Counted from the first letter of the stretch, positions 52,929-61,367 are shown. The stretch is 64,000 nt of DNA from CAXPZW01 sp964221845 (GCA_964221845.1 CAXPZW010000003.1:8427-72426); one strand, 5' to 3'. Made by a program: numbers and translations. Notes: a model not told the origin generated them from the letters alone.

Positions 52929-53731
52929 GCCACTTCCAAAATGAATTTCAACGAACCCCGATTGCGGATGCACGTCCAGCCGAGTTGCAGGAGGGCTTCT
53001 TCGTCCCATTCCCCAAGTCCAGCAGTCTGCTGCACGGCATCCAATTCGTGGGGGTAGTACCGCTGCAGGGTTTCGGGTTGCACCCAAAACGTTTGAGCCT
53101 CCCGCAGGCCTGCTTCCCGAAACTTCAAGCGCAGGTAGCTGCCGCCTGAAGACCATTCGCGGTCGGCGTAGGTCATGATGTCCTCGGGGTGAAAGGTGCG
53201 GATGTAGTGCTTGATCAACTTGCTCAACCCGCCCACAACAGTAGTGCCTGAGGCGTTGCAAAACCGAATCAACTCGGCCGATTGCCACGTGCGCCCGTCG
53301 CGGTCGATGGGGCATTGCTTGCCAAAACTGGCGACTGCCACGAGCTCACCCTCGCGCACCAAGCCCAGTTTGGTTTTGGCCGCCGTAGGCACATGCAAGT
53401 GGTGTTGCTCCAAAAAGGCAAAGAGCTGTGGTTTGGTGAGCGGTTTTACCTCGCATTCGCGGGCGTGGATCCGGCGCGTCTTGCCAAACATGCTCAACAA
53501 TCGGCTGCGCATCAAGGCGTTTTTGGTCGTCCATAAATCCTCCCAAATCACCACCGAAGGTTCGTTTGAAAACAGAGCATCCGCATCCACCGAACCCCCG
53601 CGCGTGGGCAGCAGCAAGAGGTCAGGGATCTCAGGACAGCGTACCATGGTTGCGCCTGCGGGACCGGAGTCCACCAGCACGGTTCCGCTCAATGCGCGGA
53701 CCACCTCCAGCACGCTTTCCTCAAAAGCCAT
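52925..53731 (-). CDS. Uncharacterised protein with a phage-associated GNAT-like domain
   Basis: A 268-aa protein of uncertain function. The region from about residue 85 to 220 (IHARECEVKPLTKPQLFAFLEQHH, KLGLVREGELVAVASFGK, ELIRFCNASGTTVVGGLSKLIKHYI, DIMTYADREWSSGGSYLRLKF) closely resembles, from memory, a domain seen in T4-like phage proteins and at the ends of homing endonucleases, with the order expected of an acetyltransferase-like fold. The N-terminal 80 residues are unrelated to anything I recognise. It overlaps miaA by 4 bp, and its ATG directly follows the stop of a 32-aa ORF, so it belongs to the miaA unit. A nucleic-acid-linked role is a guess. Confidence 0.55.
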   Translation of the reverse strand: MAFEESVLEVVRALSGTVLVDSGPAGATMVRCPEIPDLLLLPTRGGSVDADALFSNEPSVVIWEDLWTTKNALMRSRLLSMFGKTRRIHARECEVKPLTKPQLFAFLEQHHLHVPTAAKTKLGLVREGELVAVASFGKQCPIDRDGRTWQSAELIRFCNASGTTVVGGLSKLIKHYIRTFHPEDIMTYADREWSSGGSYLRLKFREAGLREAQTFWVQPETLQRYYPHELDAVQQTAGLGEWDEEALLQLGWTCIRNRGSLKFILEVA

Positions 53732-53830
53732 TTACTCCAACACAAAGGGTTTGCGCCCACGTTGCGCGTCGGCGCTGGTGGTGAAGGCCAGCATCAAGCC
53801 GGCCAGGAGCAGGTAGCGGAAGGTATTCAT
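53732..53830 (-). CDS. 32-aa ORF consisting almost entirely of a signal peptide
   Basis: Reads MNTFRYLLLAGLMLAFTTS then ADAQRGRKPFVLE and stop. The first 20-23 residues are a convincing signal peptide with an A-D-A cleavage site; only about nine residues would be released (QRGRKPFVLE or similar). Its start forms an ATGA overlap with the MazG-like gene and its stop (TAA) abuts the next ATG with no gap, so it is packed exactly like a real operon gene. It could be a small secreted peptide, a membrane microprotein, a leader used for coupling, or the remnant of a larger exported protein. Confidence 0.6.
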   Translation of the reverse strand: MNTFRYLLLAGLMLAFTTSADAQRGRKPFVLE

Positions 53831-54153
53831 TGCAGCTTAGGGTTGTTTTTGTGACGATCGGCGTCGCGTTGGGTCTTCTTTTCCATGTTGCGTTCGAAGG
53901 CCTGGGTAAGGTCCACGCCGGTCTGGTTGGCCAGGCAAAGCAAGACCCACAGTACGTCGGCCATCTCGTCTCCCAGGTCGAGCCCTTTGTCGGATTCCTT
54001 CTCAGATTGTTCGCCGTAGCGGCGGGCCATGATGCGCGCCAATTCGCCGACTTCTTCGGTCAAAATGGCCATGTTGGTGAGCTCTCCGAAGTACCGCACG
54101 CCGATGGTGGTGATCCAGTCGTCTACGCGCTGTTGGGCCTGTTCAAGGGTCAT
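53827..54153 (-). CDS. MazG-like nucleotide pyrophosphohydrolase
   Basis: A 108-aa all-helical NTP pyrophosphatase. The start at 54153 (MTLEQAQQRVDDWITTIGVRYFGEL) is preferred over one 14 codons upstream. EEVGELARIMARRYGEQSEKE at about 33-53 and LGDEMADVLWVLLCLANQTGVDL near 60-82 supply the E-x2-E and E-x2-D magnesium ligands of MazG/dUTPase-like enzymes, which hydrolyse (d)NTPs to monophosphates and clear abnormal nucleotides. First gene of the unit that continues to miaA. Confidence 0.9.
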   Translation of the reverse strand: MTLEQAQQRVDDWITTIGVRYFGELTNMAILTEEVGELARIMARRYGEQSEKESDKGLDLGDEMADVLWVLLCLANQTGVDLTQAFERNMEKKTQRDADRHKNNPKLQ

Positions 54154-54243
54154 GGTCAAAGGGTTGGAAGAACAAGAATACCAAACATGAAACATCTTGC
54201 CCCCATTCCCTCGTATAGGTAGTCGTATAACCGACTTTATTCC

Positions 54244-54606
54244 ATGATCCGCACTGGCCTTTTCCTCCTATTCAGCACCGCTTTATCTATAGCGAGTGCG
54301 CAAAACACCCAATTCGCACAATTCGTCATCAAGGGCGAACTCGATTCCGCACAAGTGGCGGACATGACCGTTGAACTCGGCAAGCTGCCCGGCGTGATGC
54401 AAGCGCGGGTTTCCCGGGTCAATTCCAACGTGGTGATTTCGAGCATGCCCGGCGTGCCCATTTTGGAAAGCGAAGTGCGCGAAGTCATGGCCGGACTCGA
54501 AATGGACATCGTCCGCTTCCGAGTGGGGCTTGTTGGGCGAGATCCCATTGTGATCCTCGATCAACAAGGCCGTGAGCGCCGAGGCCGAGGCAACGTCCAA
54601 GGCTAG
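54244..54606 (+). CDS. Exported protein with heavy-metal-associated-like (HMA-like) fold
   Basis: A 120-aa exported protein: MIRTGLFLLFSTALSIASAQ is a signal peptide. The rest (FAQFVIKGELDSAQVADMTVELGKLPGVMQARVSRVNSNVVIS) has the beta-alpha-beta pattern of HMA domains (strand, helix, PGV turn, strand), but there is no CxxC metal site, so metal binding is unlikely. A basic tail (RRGRGN) ends it. Function unknown. Its stop adjoins the dtd stop from the other strand. Confidence 0.7.
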   Translation: MIRTGLFLLFSTALSIASAQNTQFAQFVIKGELDSAQVADMTVELGKLPGVMQARVSRVNSNVVISSMPGVPILESEVREVMAGLEMDIVRFRVGLVGRDPIVILDQQGRERRGRGNVQG

Positions 54607-55059
54607 CTACTCCTTGTTTTTCGTGTCGAGCAGTATGGTGACGGGCCCGTCGTTGGTCAAGCTCACCTGCATGTCTGCGCCAAATTCCCCCGTTTCTACC
54701 GTTTTGCCTGAAAGACGTTCGAGTACCTGAACAAACTGCTCGTATAGTGGAATGGCTTTGTCGGGATGTGCCGCTCGGATGAACGAGGGTCGCGTGCCTT
54801 TTTTGGTCTTGGCGTGCAGGGTGAATTGACTCACCACCAGCAGCCGTCCATCCACATCCTGAACACTCAAGTTCATCTTGCCTTCGTGGTCCGGGAACAC
54901 GCGCAGCGCCAAAATCTTGGCCGCCATCCATTCCAAGTCCTCTGCCGTGTCGGCATCTTCGAACCCTGCGAGTACGAGAAACCCACGTTCGATCTGTCCC
55001 ACGGTCTTGCCACCGATGGAAACCGAGGCGTTGGAAGTGCGCTGGAGGACTGTTCTCAT
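54607..55059 (-). CDS. dtd: D-aminoacyl-tRNA deacylase
   Basis: A 150-aa enzyme removing D-amino acids and glycine from mischarged tRNAs. The start at 55059 gives MRTVLQRTSNASVSIGGKTVGQI, the conserved N-terminus (an ATG three codons upstream is possible). LLVVSQFTLHAKTKKGTRPSF at about 75-95 carries the Ser-Gln catalytic motif, and NDGPVTILLDT near 135-145 the Gly-Pro cross-subunit motif. Normal length; homodimer in cytoplasm. Divergent from the SUI1-family gene across 64 bp. Confidence 0.95.
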   Translation of the reverse strand: MRTVLQRTSNASVSIGGKTVGQIERGFLVLAGFEDADTAEDLEWMAAKILALRVFPDHEGKMNLSVQDVDGRLLVVSQFTLHAKTKKGTRPSFIRAAHPDKAIPLYEQFVQVLERLSGKTVETGEFGADMQVSLTNDGPVTILLDTKNKE

Positions 55060-55111
55060 GCCGCCCAAATTAGCACCAAACTGGGACGATGCGGCATCGC
55101 ACCGCTCTACC

Positions 55112-55119
55112 TACCTTTG
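55112..55119 (+). promoter_or_regulatory. Promoter -7 element TACCTTTG immediately before the SUI1-family start
   Basis: Exact TAnnTTTG match ending 4 bp before the ATG at 55124, so initiation about 5 nt downstream would begin at or next to the start codon and give a leaderless mRNA. Confidence 0.5.
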
Positions 55120-55123
55120 CCGC

Positions 55124-55471
55124 ATGGCGAAAAAACGCAACCGCAACGATGAAGGCTTTGTGTTCTCTACCGGCTCGGCCCCGTTTTCATGGGACGACGA
55201 AGGTGAAGGGCAAGAAGGGCCACACCCCATGGACGTGCCGCTTTACGTGAGCATCGACCGCAAAGCCCGCAAAGGCAAGGCCGTGACCTTGGTGGAAGGC
55301 TTTGAAGGCGACGACGAGGCGCTCAAGGAATTGGGCAAGCTGCTCAAGAGCAAATGCGGTGTGGGCGGCAGCGCCAAACACGGCGAAATCATGATCCAAG
55401 GCGAGTTCCGCGAAAAGGTCATCCAGCTCCTGGAAGCCGAAGGGTACCGCACCAAACGCAAAGGCGGATGA
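55124..55471 (+). CDS. SUI1/YciH-family translation initiation factor-like protein
   Basis: A 115-aa basic protein with a C-terminal SUI1/DENR domain: LYVSIDRKARKGKAVTLVEGFEG at about 40-62, LKELGKLLKSKCGVGGSAKHGEIMIQGEFREKVIQLLEAEGY near 67-108. The CGVGGSAKHGEIMIQG core matches eIF1/YciH, which binds the small ribosomal subunit near the P site. The acidic, unstructured N-terminal 38 residues are typical. Start codon 55124 follows directly after a -7 element. It is coupled to the methyltransferase gene by an ATGA overlap. Confidence 0.92.
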   Translation: MAKKRNRNDEGFVFSTGSAPFSWDDEGEGQEGPHPMDVPLYVSIDRKARKGKAVTLVEGFEGDDEALKELGKLLKSKCGVGGSAKHGEIMIQGEFREKVIQLLEAEGYRTKRKGG

Positions 55472-56655
55472 TCCCAGATTTGAGTCAACCCCAACGGGTC
55501 ATTGTGACCACTCTACAAGGGCTCGAGCCGTTGTTGGAGAAAGAAATGGAAGCCCTCGGCGTGACCGGCATCATCCCCGGCCACCGCGCCGTAGAATGCC
55601 AAGCCGATTTGGCGGGCATCTACCGCCTGAACTACCAGCTGCGTACCGGGCTCAAAGTGCTTGTGCCGTTTGCCAAGTTCCGAGCTGTGCACCCCGACCA
55701 CTTGTATAAGGCCGCGCGCAAACTGCCGTGGATGGACCTGTTCAGCTTGGACCATACGTTCATGATTGACGCAGCTGTAGCTTCTGACATTTTCACCCAC
55801 TCCCAGTTTGCGGCACTCCGATTGAAGGACGCCATTTGCGACCATTTCCGCGACCGCACCCAAGCGCGTCCGGATGTGGATACCCACGAACCCAACGTGG
55901 CGCTGCACCTGCGCATCGAAGGTCCGCACGTGCAGATTTCCTTGAATACCTCAGGCAGTTCCCTGCACAAACGCGGCTACCGCAAAAGCGGTGCACAGGC
56001 GCCTTTGAGCGAAGTGTTGGCAGCGGGCATGCTGCAGATTGCCGGCTGGGAAGGGGAAGGAACCCTGCTTGATCCGATGTGTGGATCGGGCACCATTGCC
56101 ATTGAGGCAGCCATGATGGCCACCCGCATGCCGGCCGGATTCAACCGCAAGTACTTTGGGTTTGAAACGCTGTCCTTCCACAAACGCGAGTTGTGGCACG
56201 AGGTACGCCAAGCGGCCCTGGACCAAGTGGTGGAATCCGACGCGCAGATTTTTGCGCGCGATCAAAACCGCCGCACCCTGGAGGTGGCCTTGGAGAACGC
56301 CAAAGGCATCATGCGCGAAATCGACATCGATTTCAAGACCGGCGACTTTTTCCGCGAAGCGGCTCCTGCTGAATCGGGCCTGCTTGTGGTCAACCCGCCC
56401 TACGGCCAGCGCATCGAAAAGGACGACATCCTCGAATTCTACCGCCAGATTGGCGACACCTTCAAGCAGCAGTACCAAGGCTGGACGGCCTACGTGCTGA
56501 GTGCAAATGCCCAAGCCATGAAACGCCTGGGACTTCGCACCTCAGCAAAGCACAGTCTGTTCAATGGACCCTCACCTTGTAAGTTCTGGCGCTACGACAT
56601 GTACTCCGGCACCAAGAAGGTCAAGTCAACGGACCAAGAGTCGGGCGAATCCTGA
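55468..56655 (+). CDS. THUMP domain RNA methyltransferase (RlmL/Trm14-like)
   Basis: A 395-aa class I methyltransferase. The start at 55468 (MIPDLSQPQRVIVTTLQGLEPLLEKEME) overlaps the SUI1-family stop; a longer in-frame extension is not conserved. The THUMP/ferredoxin-like region (about 1-165) binds RNA. LLDPMCGSGTIAIEAAMMATRMPAGFNR near 198-225 is the SAM-binding motif I, and LVVNPPYGQRI around 308-318 is the catalytic NPPY motif used for N2-guanine methylation. In bacteria such enzymes act on 23S rRNA. Its 3' end overlaps the secreted PLD gene by 30 bp tail to tail. Confidence 0.92.
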   Translation: MIPDLSQPQRVIVTTLQGLEPLLEKEMEALGVTGIIPGHRAVECQADLAGIYRLNYQLRTGLKVLVPFAKFRAVHPDHLYKAARKLPWMDLFSLDHTFMIDAAVASDIFTHSQFAALRLKDAICDHFRDRTQARPDVDTHEPNVALHLRIEGPHVQISLNTSGSSLHKRGYRKSGAQAPLSEVLAAGMLQIAGWEGEGTLLDPMCGSGTIAIEAAMMATRMPAGFNRKYFGFETLSFHKRELWHEVRQAALDQVVESDAQIFARDQNRRTLEVALENAKGIMREIDIDFKTGDFFREAAPAESGLLVVNPPYGQRIEKDDILEFYRQIGDTFKQQYQGWTAYVLSANAQAMKRLGLRTSAKHSLFNGPSPCKFWRYDMYSGTKKVKSTDQESGES

Positions 56656-58785
56656 GCGCTCCGCGTTGGATACACGCACGGTGTAAGCGCCGGTGGCCAA
56701 GGTGATTTGCTCCAGGCTGCCCGCGCGTACCTCGCGTTGCAATACCGTGCGTCCAAGCGCATCCACCACATCCAGGATGCCGTCAAACGCTACGCGCACT
56801 TGCGCCGTACCCGAGGTGGGGTTGGGGTACACCACCAACCCGGCTTCAAGCGCTTCGGGTCCCGAGATCGAAACCGCACCCAAGAAATTGCGAATGCCCA
56901 GCAGGTCTTGCAAGAACCAATTGGCAATCTCGCCGTCGTGAATGATCAGCGTGTTTTCGTCGTTGATCGAGCCGGCGCTGGCGGTCCAGTTGTGTGAGCC
57001 GGTGATGGTCACCGGGTCGGGATCGTCGTATCCGTAGTCCACAATGGCGTACTTGGAGTGCATCACCGGGCCGTCGGGCCACTGCGAGCCGTCGGCGTTT
57101 TGGTAATCCACCACATCCACACCTGCGTCTACCAAAAAGTCAAATTCGCTGCCTGAGAATTCCACGTAATCAATGACACCTAGCACTTGGCCAATGGCGT
57201 TGTTGACGTCCACTACGGCTTGACCCAAGCTGTTTTCGGTGAAAGCCATTACGGCAAAGCCCATGCGGTCTTGTGCGGCCAACAGGTGCTCGGCAATCTG
57301 GCCGGTAGTACCATCGGAAGGAGAGAAGTAGAGCTCTACCTCACGCCCTCCGATCAGGAATTTGTGTGGGGTATTGTCGGTTTTTTGAGAGGCAAACGCG
57401 CTTTGGTCGAGGTCAAAGTTGCTGCCGGTGCTGCCCCACATCTCCTCGAACTCCAAGGTGTAGGCACGGCACAAGCTCTGGTCTTGGATGCGCACGTGGT
57501 TGTTGAAATCCCAGCCCAAGTTGGCCGGCGTGTAGTTCACCGAGCCGGTAATCACCCAACTGTTTTGGGCGTCGTCGCGGTCGATGAGCAGGATTTTGTC
57601 GTGCATGATGCCTTCGGTGTTGCCGGCCAGCACGGGGATTTCCTGGTTGAGCAAATCCAAGGGCAGGTTCTCGGGCTCCTCGTCGGTGATGAAGCGCACC
57701 AGTACGCCGGCGTCTACACGGTCGTTGATGGCTTCCATGATGGCGTCGGGGCACCCGTTCAAATCGTACATCGCCACATCTAAGGTCGACTGCGCTTGGC
57801 CGATGTAGCTCACAATGCTGTCGGTGATGTTGGCCGTCCATTGCGCCGGGCTGAAGGTGGCCACGCTCACATCAGGTTCTTGGGTGAACAGGACGTCGAT
57901 CTGGCCTGAGCTTTCACTGACCGTGCAGCACACGCGGGTGATCCAGTCGGTTTCGCCGTCGGCGTTGTAGGCACGTGCGCGCACGTACACTACCTGTGCA
58001 GGGTCCAATCCGGATACCGCCGCTTCGTGGTTGGTCAACAAATCAGGGTTGCTGACGCTGCCGAGCTCGTAGGCCGGGGTCAGTCCGTATTCAAATTCGG
58101 TTTGTGCAGGCGCGTTGGTGGCCCAGGTCACCGAGAAGCCCGAGGTGGACAAGTCAAACTCTTCCAGCAATTCTGTGAAGTACAACGGCGCATCAATGGT
58201 GATGTCTTCCTCGAACCGGGGCAGGATTTTGTAGTTGCTGAAGGTGTAGGTCTGTGGTCCGGTGACAGCATACACAGTTCCTGCTGTTGGGGTGTACAAG
58301 AACATGGCGTCGTCCACGCGGCAGGGGCCCGAAGCGTCGTCGAGCTCAAATTCGCCAAAGCCGAGGTCGGTGTTGGTGCAGGTGGCGCCCTCTACACGCA
58401 CCAATACGCCTTCCCATTGTTCGTCGGCGACTTCGCCAGTGGTGAGCAGTTGGGGTTCGGGCAGCGGGTTGCCGCTGCTGTTGACCGTGAGCGTTTCTAC
58501 ATAGTCCAATTCGGTGAGTTCGTAGTATTCGGCCACGTTGGCGGTGACGGTGATGTGGTCGCCGATGGCGGGTTCACTGTCATCGTATACGTATATACCA
58601 CTCCACGGACCGGTACCGTCTTGAATGTAGTAACCCAGACCGTTGGAAGCAGTCACTACGCCGGAGGTGGTTACAGTTTGGTTTTCGTAGGGCGAAGCAT
58701 CGGCTTCGCCTTGAATTTCTTGGATGGTTTGGGCCGAAAGGGCCGATGCAACCAGGGCCGAAGCGGCCAAGAGCAGCAAGCGCAT
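56626..58785 (-). CDS. Secreted tandem-HKD phospholipase D-like/nuclease protein with type IX sorting domain
   Basis: A 719-aa secreted protein. A signal peptide (MRLLLLAASALVASALSAQ) precedes an OB-fold-like region at about 20-195 (IQEIQGEADASPYENQTVTTSGVVT, as in YhcR-type nucleases and DUF5689), then a fibronectin-III-like region (about 200-300). Two HKD catalytic motifs follow: MHDKILLID near residue 393 and MHSKYAIVD near 576, each with a downstream GSxN. The end (VVYPNPTSGTAQVRV to LLVR) is a type A C-terminal sorting domain for the type IX system. This suggests an extracellular DNase or phospholipase. Start at 58785 is the only suitable ATG. Confidence 0.9.
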   Translation of the reverse strand: MRLLLLAASALVASALSAQTIQEIQGEADASPYENQTVTTSGVVTASNGLGYYIQDGTGPWSGIYVYDDSEPAIGDHITVTANVAEYYELTELDYVETLTVNSSGNPLPEPQLLTTGEVADEQWEGVLVRVEGATCTNTDLGFGEFELDDASGPCRVDDAMFLYTPTAGTVYAVTGPQTYTFSNYKILPRFEEDITIDAPLYFTELLEEFDLSTSGFSVTWATNAPAQTEFEYGLTPAYELGSVSNPDLLTNHEAAVSGLDPAQVVYVRARAYNADGETDWITRVCCTVSESSGQIDVLFTQEPDVSVATFSPAQWTANITDSIVSYIGQAQSTLDVAMYDLNGCPDAIMEAINDRVDAGVLVRFITDEEPENLPLDLLNQEIPVLAGNTEGIMHDKILLIDRDDAQNSWVITGSVNYTPANLGWDFNNHVRIQDQSLCRAYTLEFEEMWGSTGSNFDLDQSAFASQKTDNTPHKFLIGGREVELYFSPSDGTTGQIAEHLLAAQDRMGFAVMAFTENSLGQAVVDVNNAIGQVLGVIDYVEFSGSEFDFLVDAGVDVVDYQNADGSQWPDGPVMHSKYAIVDYGYDDPDPVTITGSHNWTASAGSINDENTLIIHDGEIANWFLQDLLGIRNFLGAVSISGPEALEAGLVVYPNPTSGTAQVRVAFDGILDVVDALGRTVLQREVRAGSLEQITLATGAYTVRVSNAERSGFARLLVR

Positions 58786-58975
58786 AGCGTAAGGTTTTGG
58801 TGCAAGTTAGCCGTCTTTGATCAGATCCAATCACTTCAGACGCATCTGCCAGAGCTACTGCGCGTTCAATCGCCGCCGCGCGCTGATTGGAAAACTTTGG
58901 CAGCGGGTGCGCATTTGGACCTAGGGTTGAATCGCGTGGTTTCGGTACTTTCGGATTCCTCAGGAATTGTACCGC

Positions 58976-59737
58976 ATGACCTCAACTGTTTTTGTCACTG
59001 GAGCCACCTCGGGATTTGGCCGCGCCATTGCCCAAGTCTTTGCCCAAAACGGTTGGCGCACGGTCATCACCGGCCGACGTACCGACCGCTTGGATGCCCT
59101 CGCAGCCGAGCTCTCACAAGCCCACGATGTTGAGGTGCTCAGCCTTGCGTTTGACATCCGTGACCGTGCCAGCGTGGACCGCGCCTCTGAAGAATTGGTA
59201 CGTCGAGGTTGGGAGGTCGATATCCTGGTCAACAACGCCGGTTTGGCATTGGGGCGCGACCCCATCCAAGAAGGCAATCCCGACGATTGGGACACCATGT
59301 TGGACACCAATGTAAAAGGCTTGCTCTACATGACTCGTGCCCTTGCGCCTTCCATGGTCAAACGCGGCAGCGGGCACATCATCAACATCGGATCCACCGC
59401 GGGCAAGGAGGCCTACCCCGGAGGCAACGTGTATTGCGCCAGCAAGTATGCAGTCAACGCCCTGTCTCAAGCCATGCGGATTGACCTGTTGCCGCACGGA
59501 ATCAAGGTGACCCAAGTGGCCCCTGGAGCAGCAGAAACCGAGTTCAGCTTGGTGCGCCTCAAGGGAGATGAAGACTCGGCCAAAGCAGTGTACAACGGAT
59601 ACGAGCCCATGCGTGCCGAAGACATCGCCAACGTGGTGTGGTTTGCGGCCAACCAACCGCCGCACTTGTGCCTCAACGACATTGTCATGACTTCGGTCGC
59701 CCAAGCCAATTCCCACTACATCCACCGCGATGCGTAA
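58976..59737 (+). CDS. Short-chain dehydrogenase/reductase
   Basis: A 253-aa classical SDR. ATG 58976 gives MTSTVFVTGATSGFGRAIAQ with the cofactor loop TGATSGFG at residues 8-15; GRRTDRLDAL next implies NADPH preference. NNAGLALG at about 87-94, the catalytic Ser in INIGST near 140, and YCASK at about 154-158 (Tyr/Lys) complete the active site. It resembles the YdfG/serine 3-dehydrogenase group that oxidises L-allo-threonine, serine and related hydroxy acids. The next gene starts 8 bp before its stop. Confidence 0.92.
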   Translation: MTSTVFVTGATSGFGRAIAQVFAQNGWRTVITGRRTDRLDALAAELSQAHDVEVLSLAFDIRDRASVDRASEELVRRGWEVDILVNNAGLALGRDPIQEGNPDDWDTMLDTNVKGLLYMTRALAPSMVKRGSGHIINIGSTAGKEAYPGGNVYCASKYAVNALSQAMRIDLLPHGIKVTQVAPGAAETEFSLVRLKGDEDSAKAVYNGYEPMRAEDIANVVWFAANQPPHLCLNDIVMTSVAQANSHYIHRDA

Positions 59738-61367
59738 CCTGCTTTTTCTTCTACCCCTGCTCTGGCTGGGATGTGCCCACACCGCTGAGACCGCGGACAC
59801 CATCATCCACAACGCGCGCATCTATACTATGGATGCGGCACAAACCGTGCACACGGCCATTGCCATCAAGGATGGTAAAATTCTGGAGGTGGGCCCCGAT
59901 CGCCAGATACTCAACAAGTACCGTTCAAGCAACAAGGTGGACGGTGCCATGCGTCCGATCTATCCCGGATTGATTGACGCGCACTGCCATTTTCTGGGGT
60001 ACGGCATGGAGCTGCGCAACGCAGACCTTGTTGGGACAAGTTCGTGGCTCGAGGTGCTCGAAGCAGTCCAATCGCACCAAGAGGCGTATCCAAGTGCATG
60101 GGTGCTCGGACGCGGATGGGACCAGGAAGATTGGGAGGTCAAGGCTTTCCCCACCAACCAAGAACTCAATGTGCTGTTCCCGGAGCTGCCCGTGTGTTTG
60201 ACACGTGTGGATGGGCACGCTACCATTGTCAATGATGCCGCTTTGTCCCTTGCAGGCATTGATGCTGAAATGGCTGCCGACCGCGAAGACATCCTCACCG
60301 ACCAGCAGGGCCAGCCAACCGGAGTGCTGATCGACAATGCCTGCGCGCTTGTAGAAGATCTGATCCCTGAACCCAACCAAGCCGAAAAGCGCCAAGCGTT
60401 GCTCCGCGCGCAAAAGGACTGTTTTGCCGTGGGCTTGACTACCGTGGATGATGCCGGATTGCCACGAGCAGACATCGAACTCATCGACCAAATGCACAAG
60501 TCAGGTGACCTCAAAATGCGCATCTACGCCATGGTGTCTGACTCGCCAGAGGACCTGGACTACTACACGCAAGTAGGGCCCCAAATCACCGATCGCCTGA
60601 ATGTGTCGAGCTTCAAGTTTTACGCCGACGGTGCTCTGGGTTCTCGCGGAGCTTGCCTCTCTCGTCCTTATGCCGATTTGGTACACCCCCAATACGGCAT
60701 GATCCTGAAGACACCAGATCACTACCGTCAGGCTGCTGAACGATTACATGCGGCTGGTTTTCAGATGAACACCCACTGCATCGGGGACAGCGCCAACCGC
60801 GTGATCCTCGAACTCTACGCCGACATTCTGGGCAAGCAGAACGACCGCCGCTGGCGCATCGAGCATGCCCAGGTCGTGCACAAACAAGACATTTCGCTGT
60901 TCCGCGATTACTCCATCATTCCGTCCATCCAACCTACGCACGCCACAAGTGACATGTACTGGGCCGAGCAGCGATTGGGACGCAACCGTGTGCGACGCGC
61001 CTACGCGTACAAAGAGCTGCGCGAGGCCATGGGTTTTGTGGCTCTGGGCACCGACTTCCCGGTGGAAGGCATCTCACCCCTCAATACGTTCTACGCTGCT
61101 GTGGTGCGCAAAGACAAGGACAATTACCCCGAGGGCGGTTTCCAAATGGAGAACGCATTGACCCGGCAGGAGGCGTTGCTCGGGATGACGCTTTGGGCGG
61201 CCATGTCCAACCACGAAGAGGCCCAGAAGGGTACCTTAGAAGCGGGCAAGCTTGCGGACCTAGTCATGCTCGATCGCGATCTGTTGTCATGTCCCGATGA
61301 CCGCATCTTGGGCACCATGGTGCTGATGACCATGGTAGATGGTGAGGTGGTGCACCAAGCGCCGTGA
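59730..61367 (+). CDS. Amidohydrolase lipoprotein (YtcJ-like)
   Basis: A 545-aa metal-dependent amidohydrolase of the YtcJ subgroup. The N-terminus MRNLLFLLPLLWLGCAH has a lipobox LGC, so it is anchored in an envelope membrane. TIIHNARIYTMDAAQ starts the composite domain; DAHCHFLGYG at about 82-91 gives the HxH metal ligands, and LGRGWDQEDW near 126-135, FYADGALGSRGACLSRPY around 297-314, HCIGDSANR near 350 and GTDFPVEGISP at about 440-450 (Asp ligand) are typical. The natural substrate of this subgroup is not known. It overlaps both neighbours, suggesting one unit of three genes. Confidence 0.88.
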   Translation: MRNLLFLLPLLWLGCAHTAETADTIIHNARIYTMDAAQTVHTAIAIKDGKILEVGPDRQILNKYRSSNKVDGAMRPIYPGLIDAHCHFLGYGMELRNADLVGTSSWLEVLEAVQSHQEAYPSAWVLGRGWDQEDWEVKAFPTNQELNVLFPELPVCLTRVDGHATIVNDAALSLAGIDAEMAADREDILTDQQGQPTGVLIDNACALVEDLIPEPNQAEKRQALLRAQKDCFAVGLTTVDDAGLPRADIELIDQMHKSGDLKMRIYAMVSDSPEDLDYYTQVGPQITDRLNVSSFKFYADGALGSRGACLSRPYADLVHPQYGMILKTPDHYRQAAERLHAAGFQMNTHCIGDSANRVILELYADILGKQNDRRWRIEHAQVVHKQDISLFRDYSIIPSIQPTHATSDMYWAEQRLGRNRVRRAYAYKELREAMGFVALGTDFPVEGISPLNTFYAAVVRKDKDNYPEGGFQMENALTRQEALLGMTLWAAMSNHEEAQKGTLEAGKLADLVMLDRDLLSCPDDRILGTMVLMTMVDGEVVHQAP

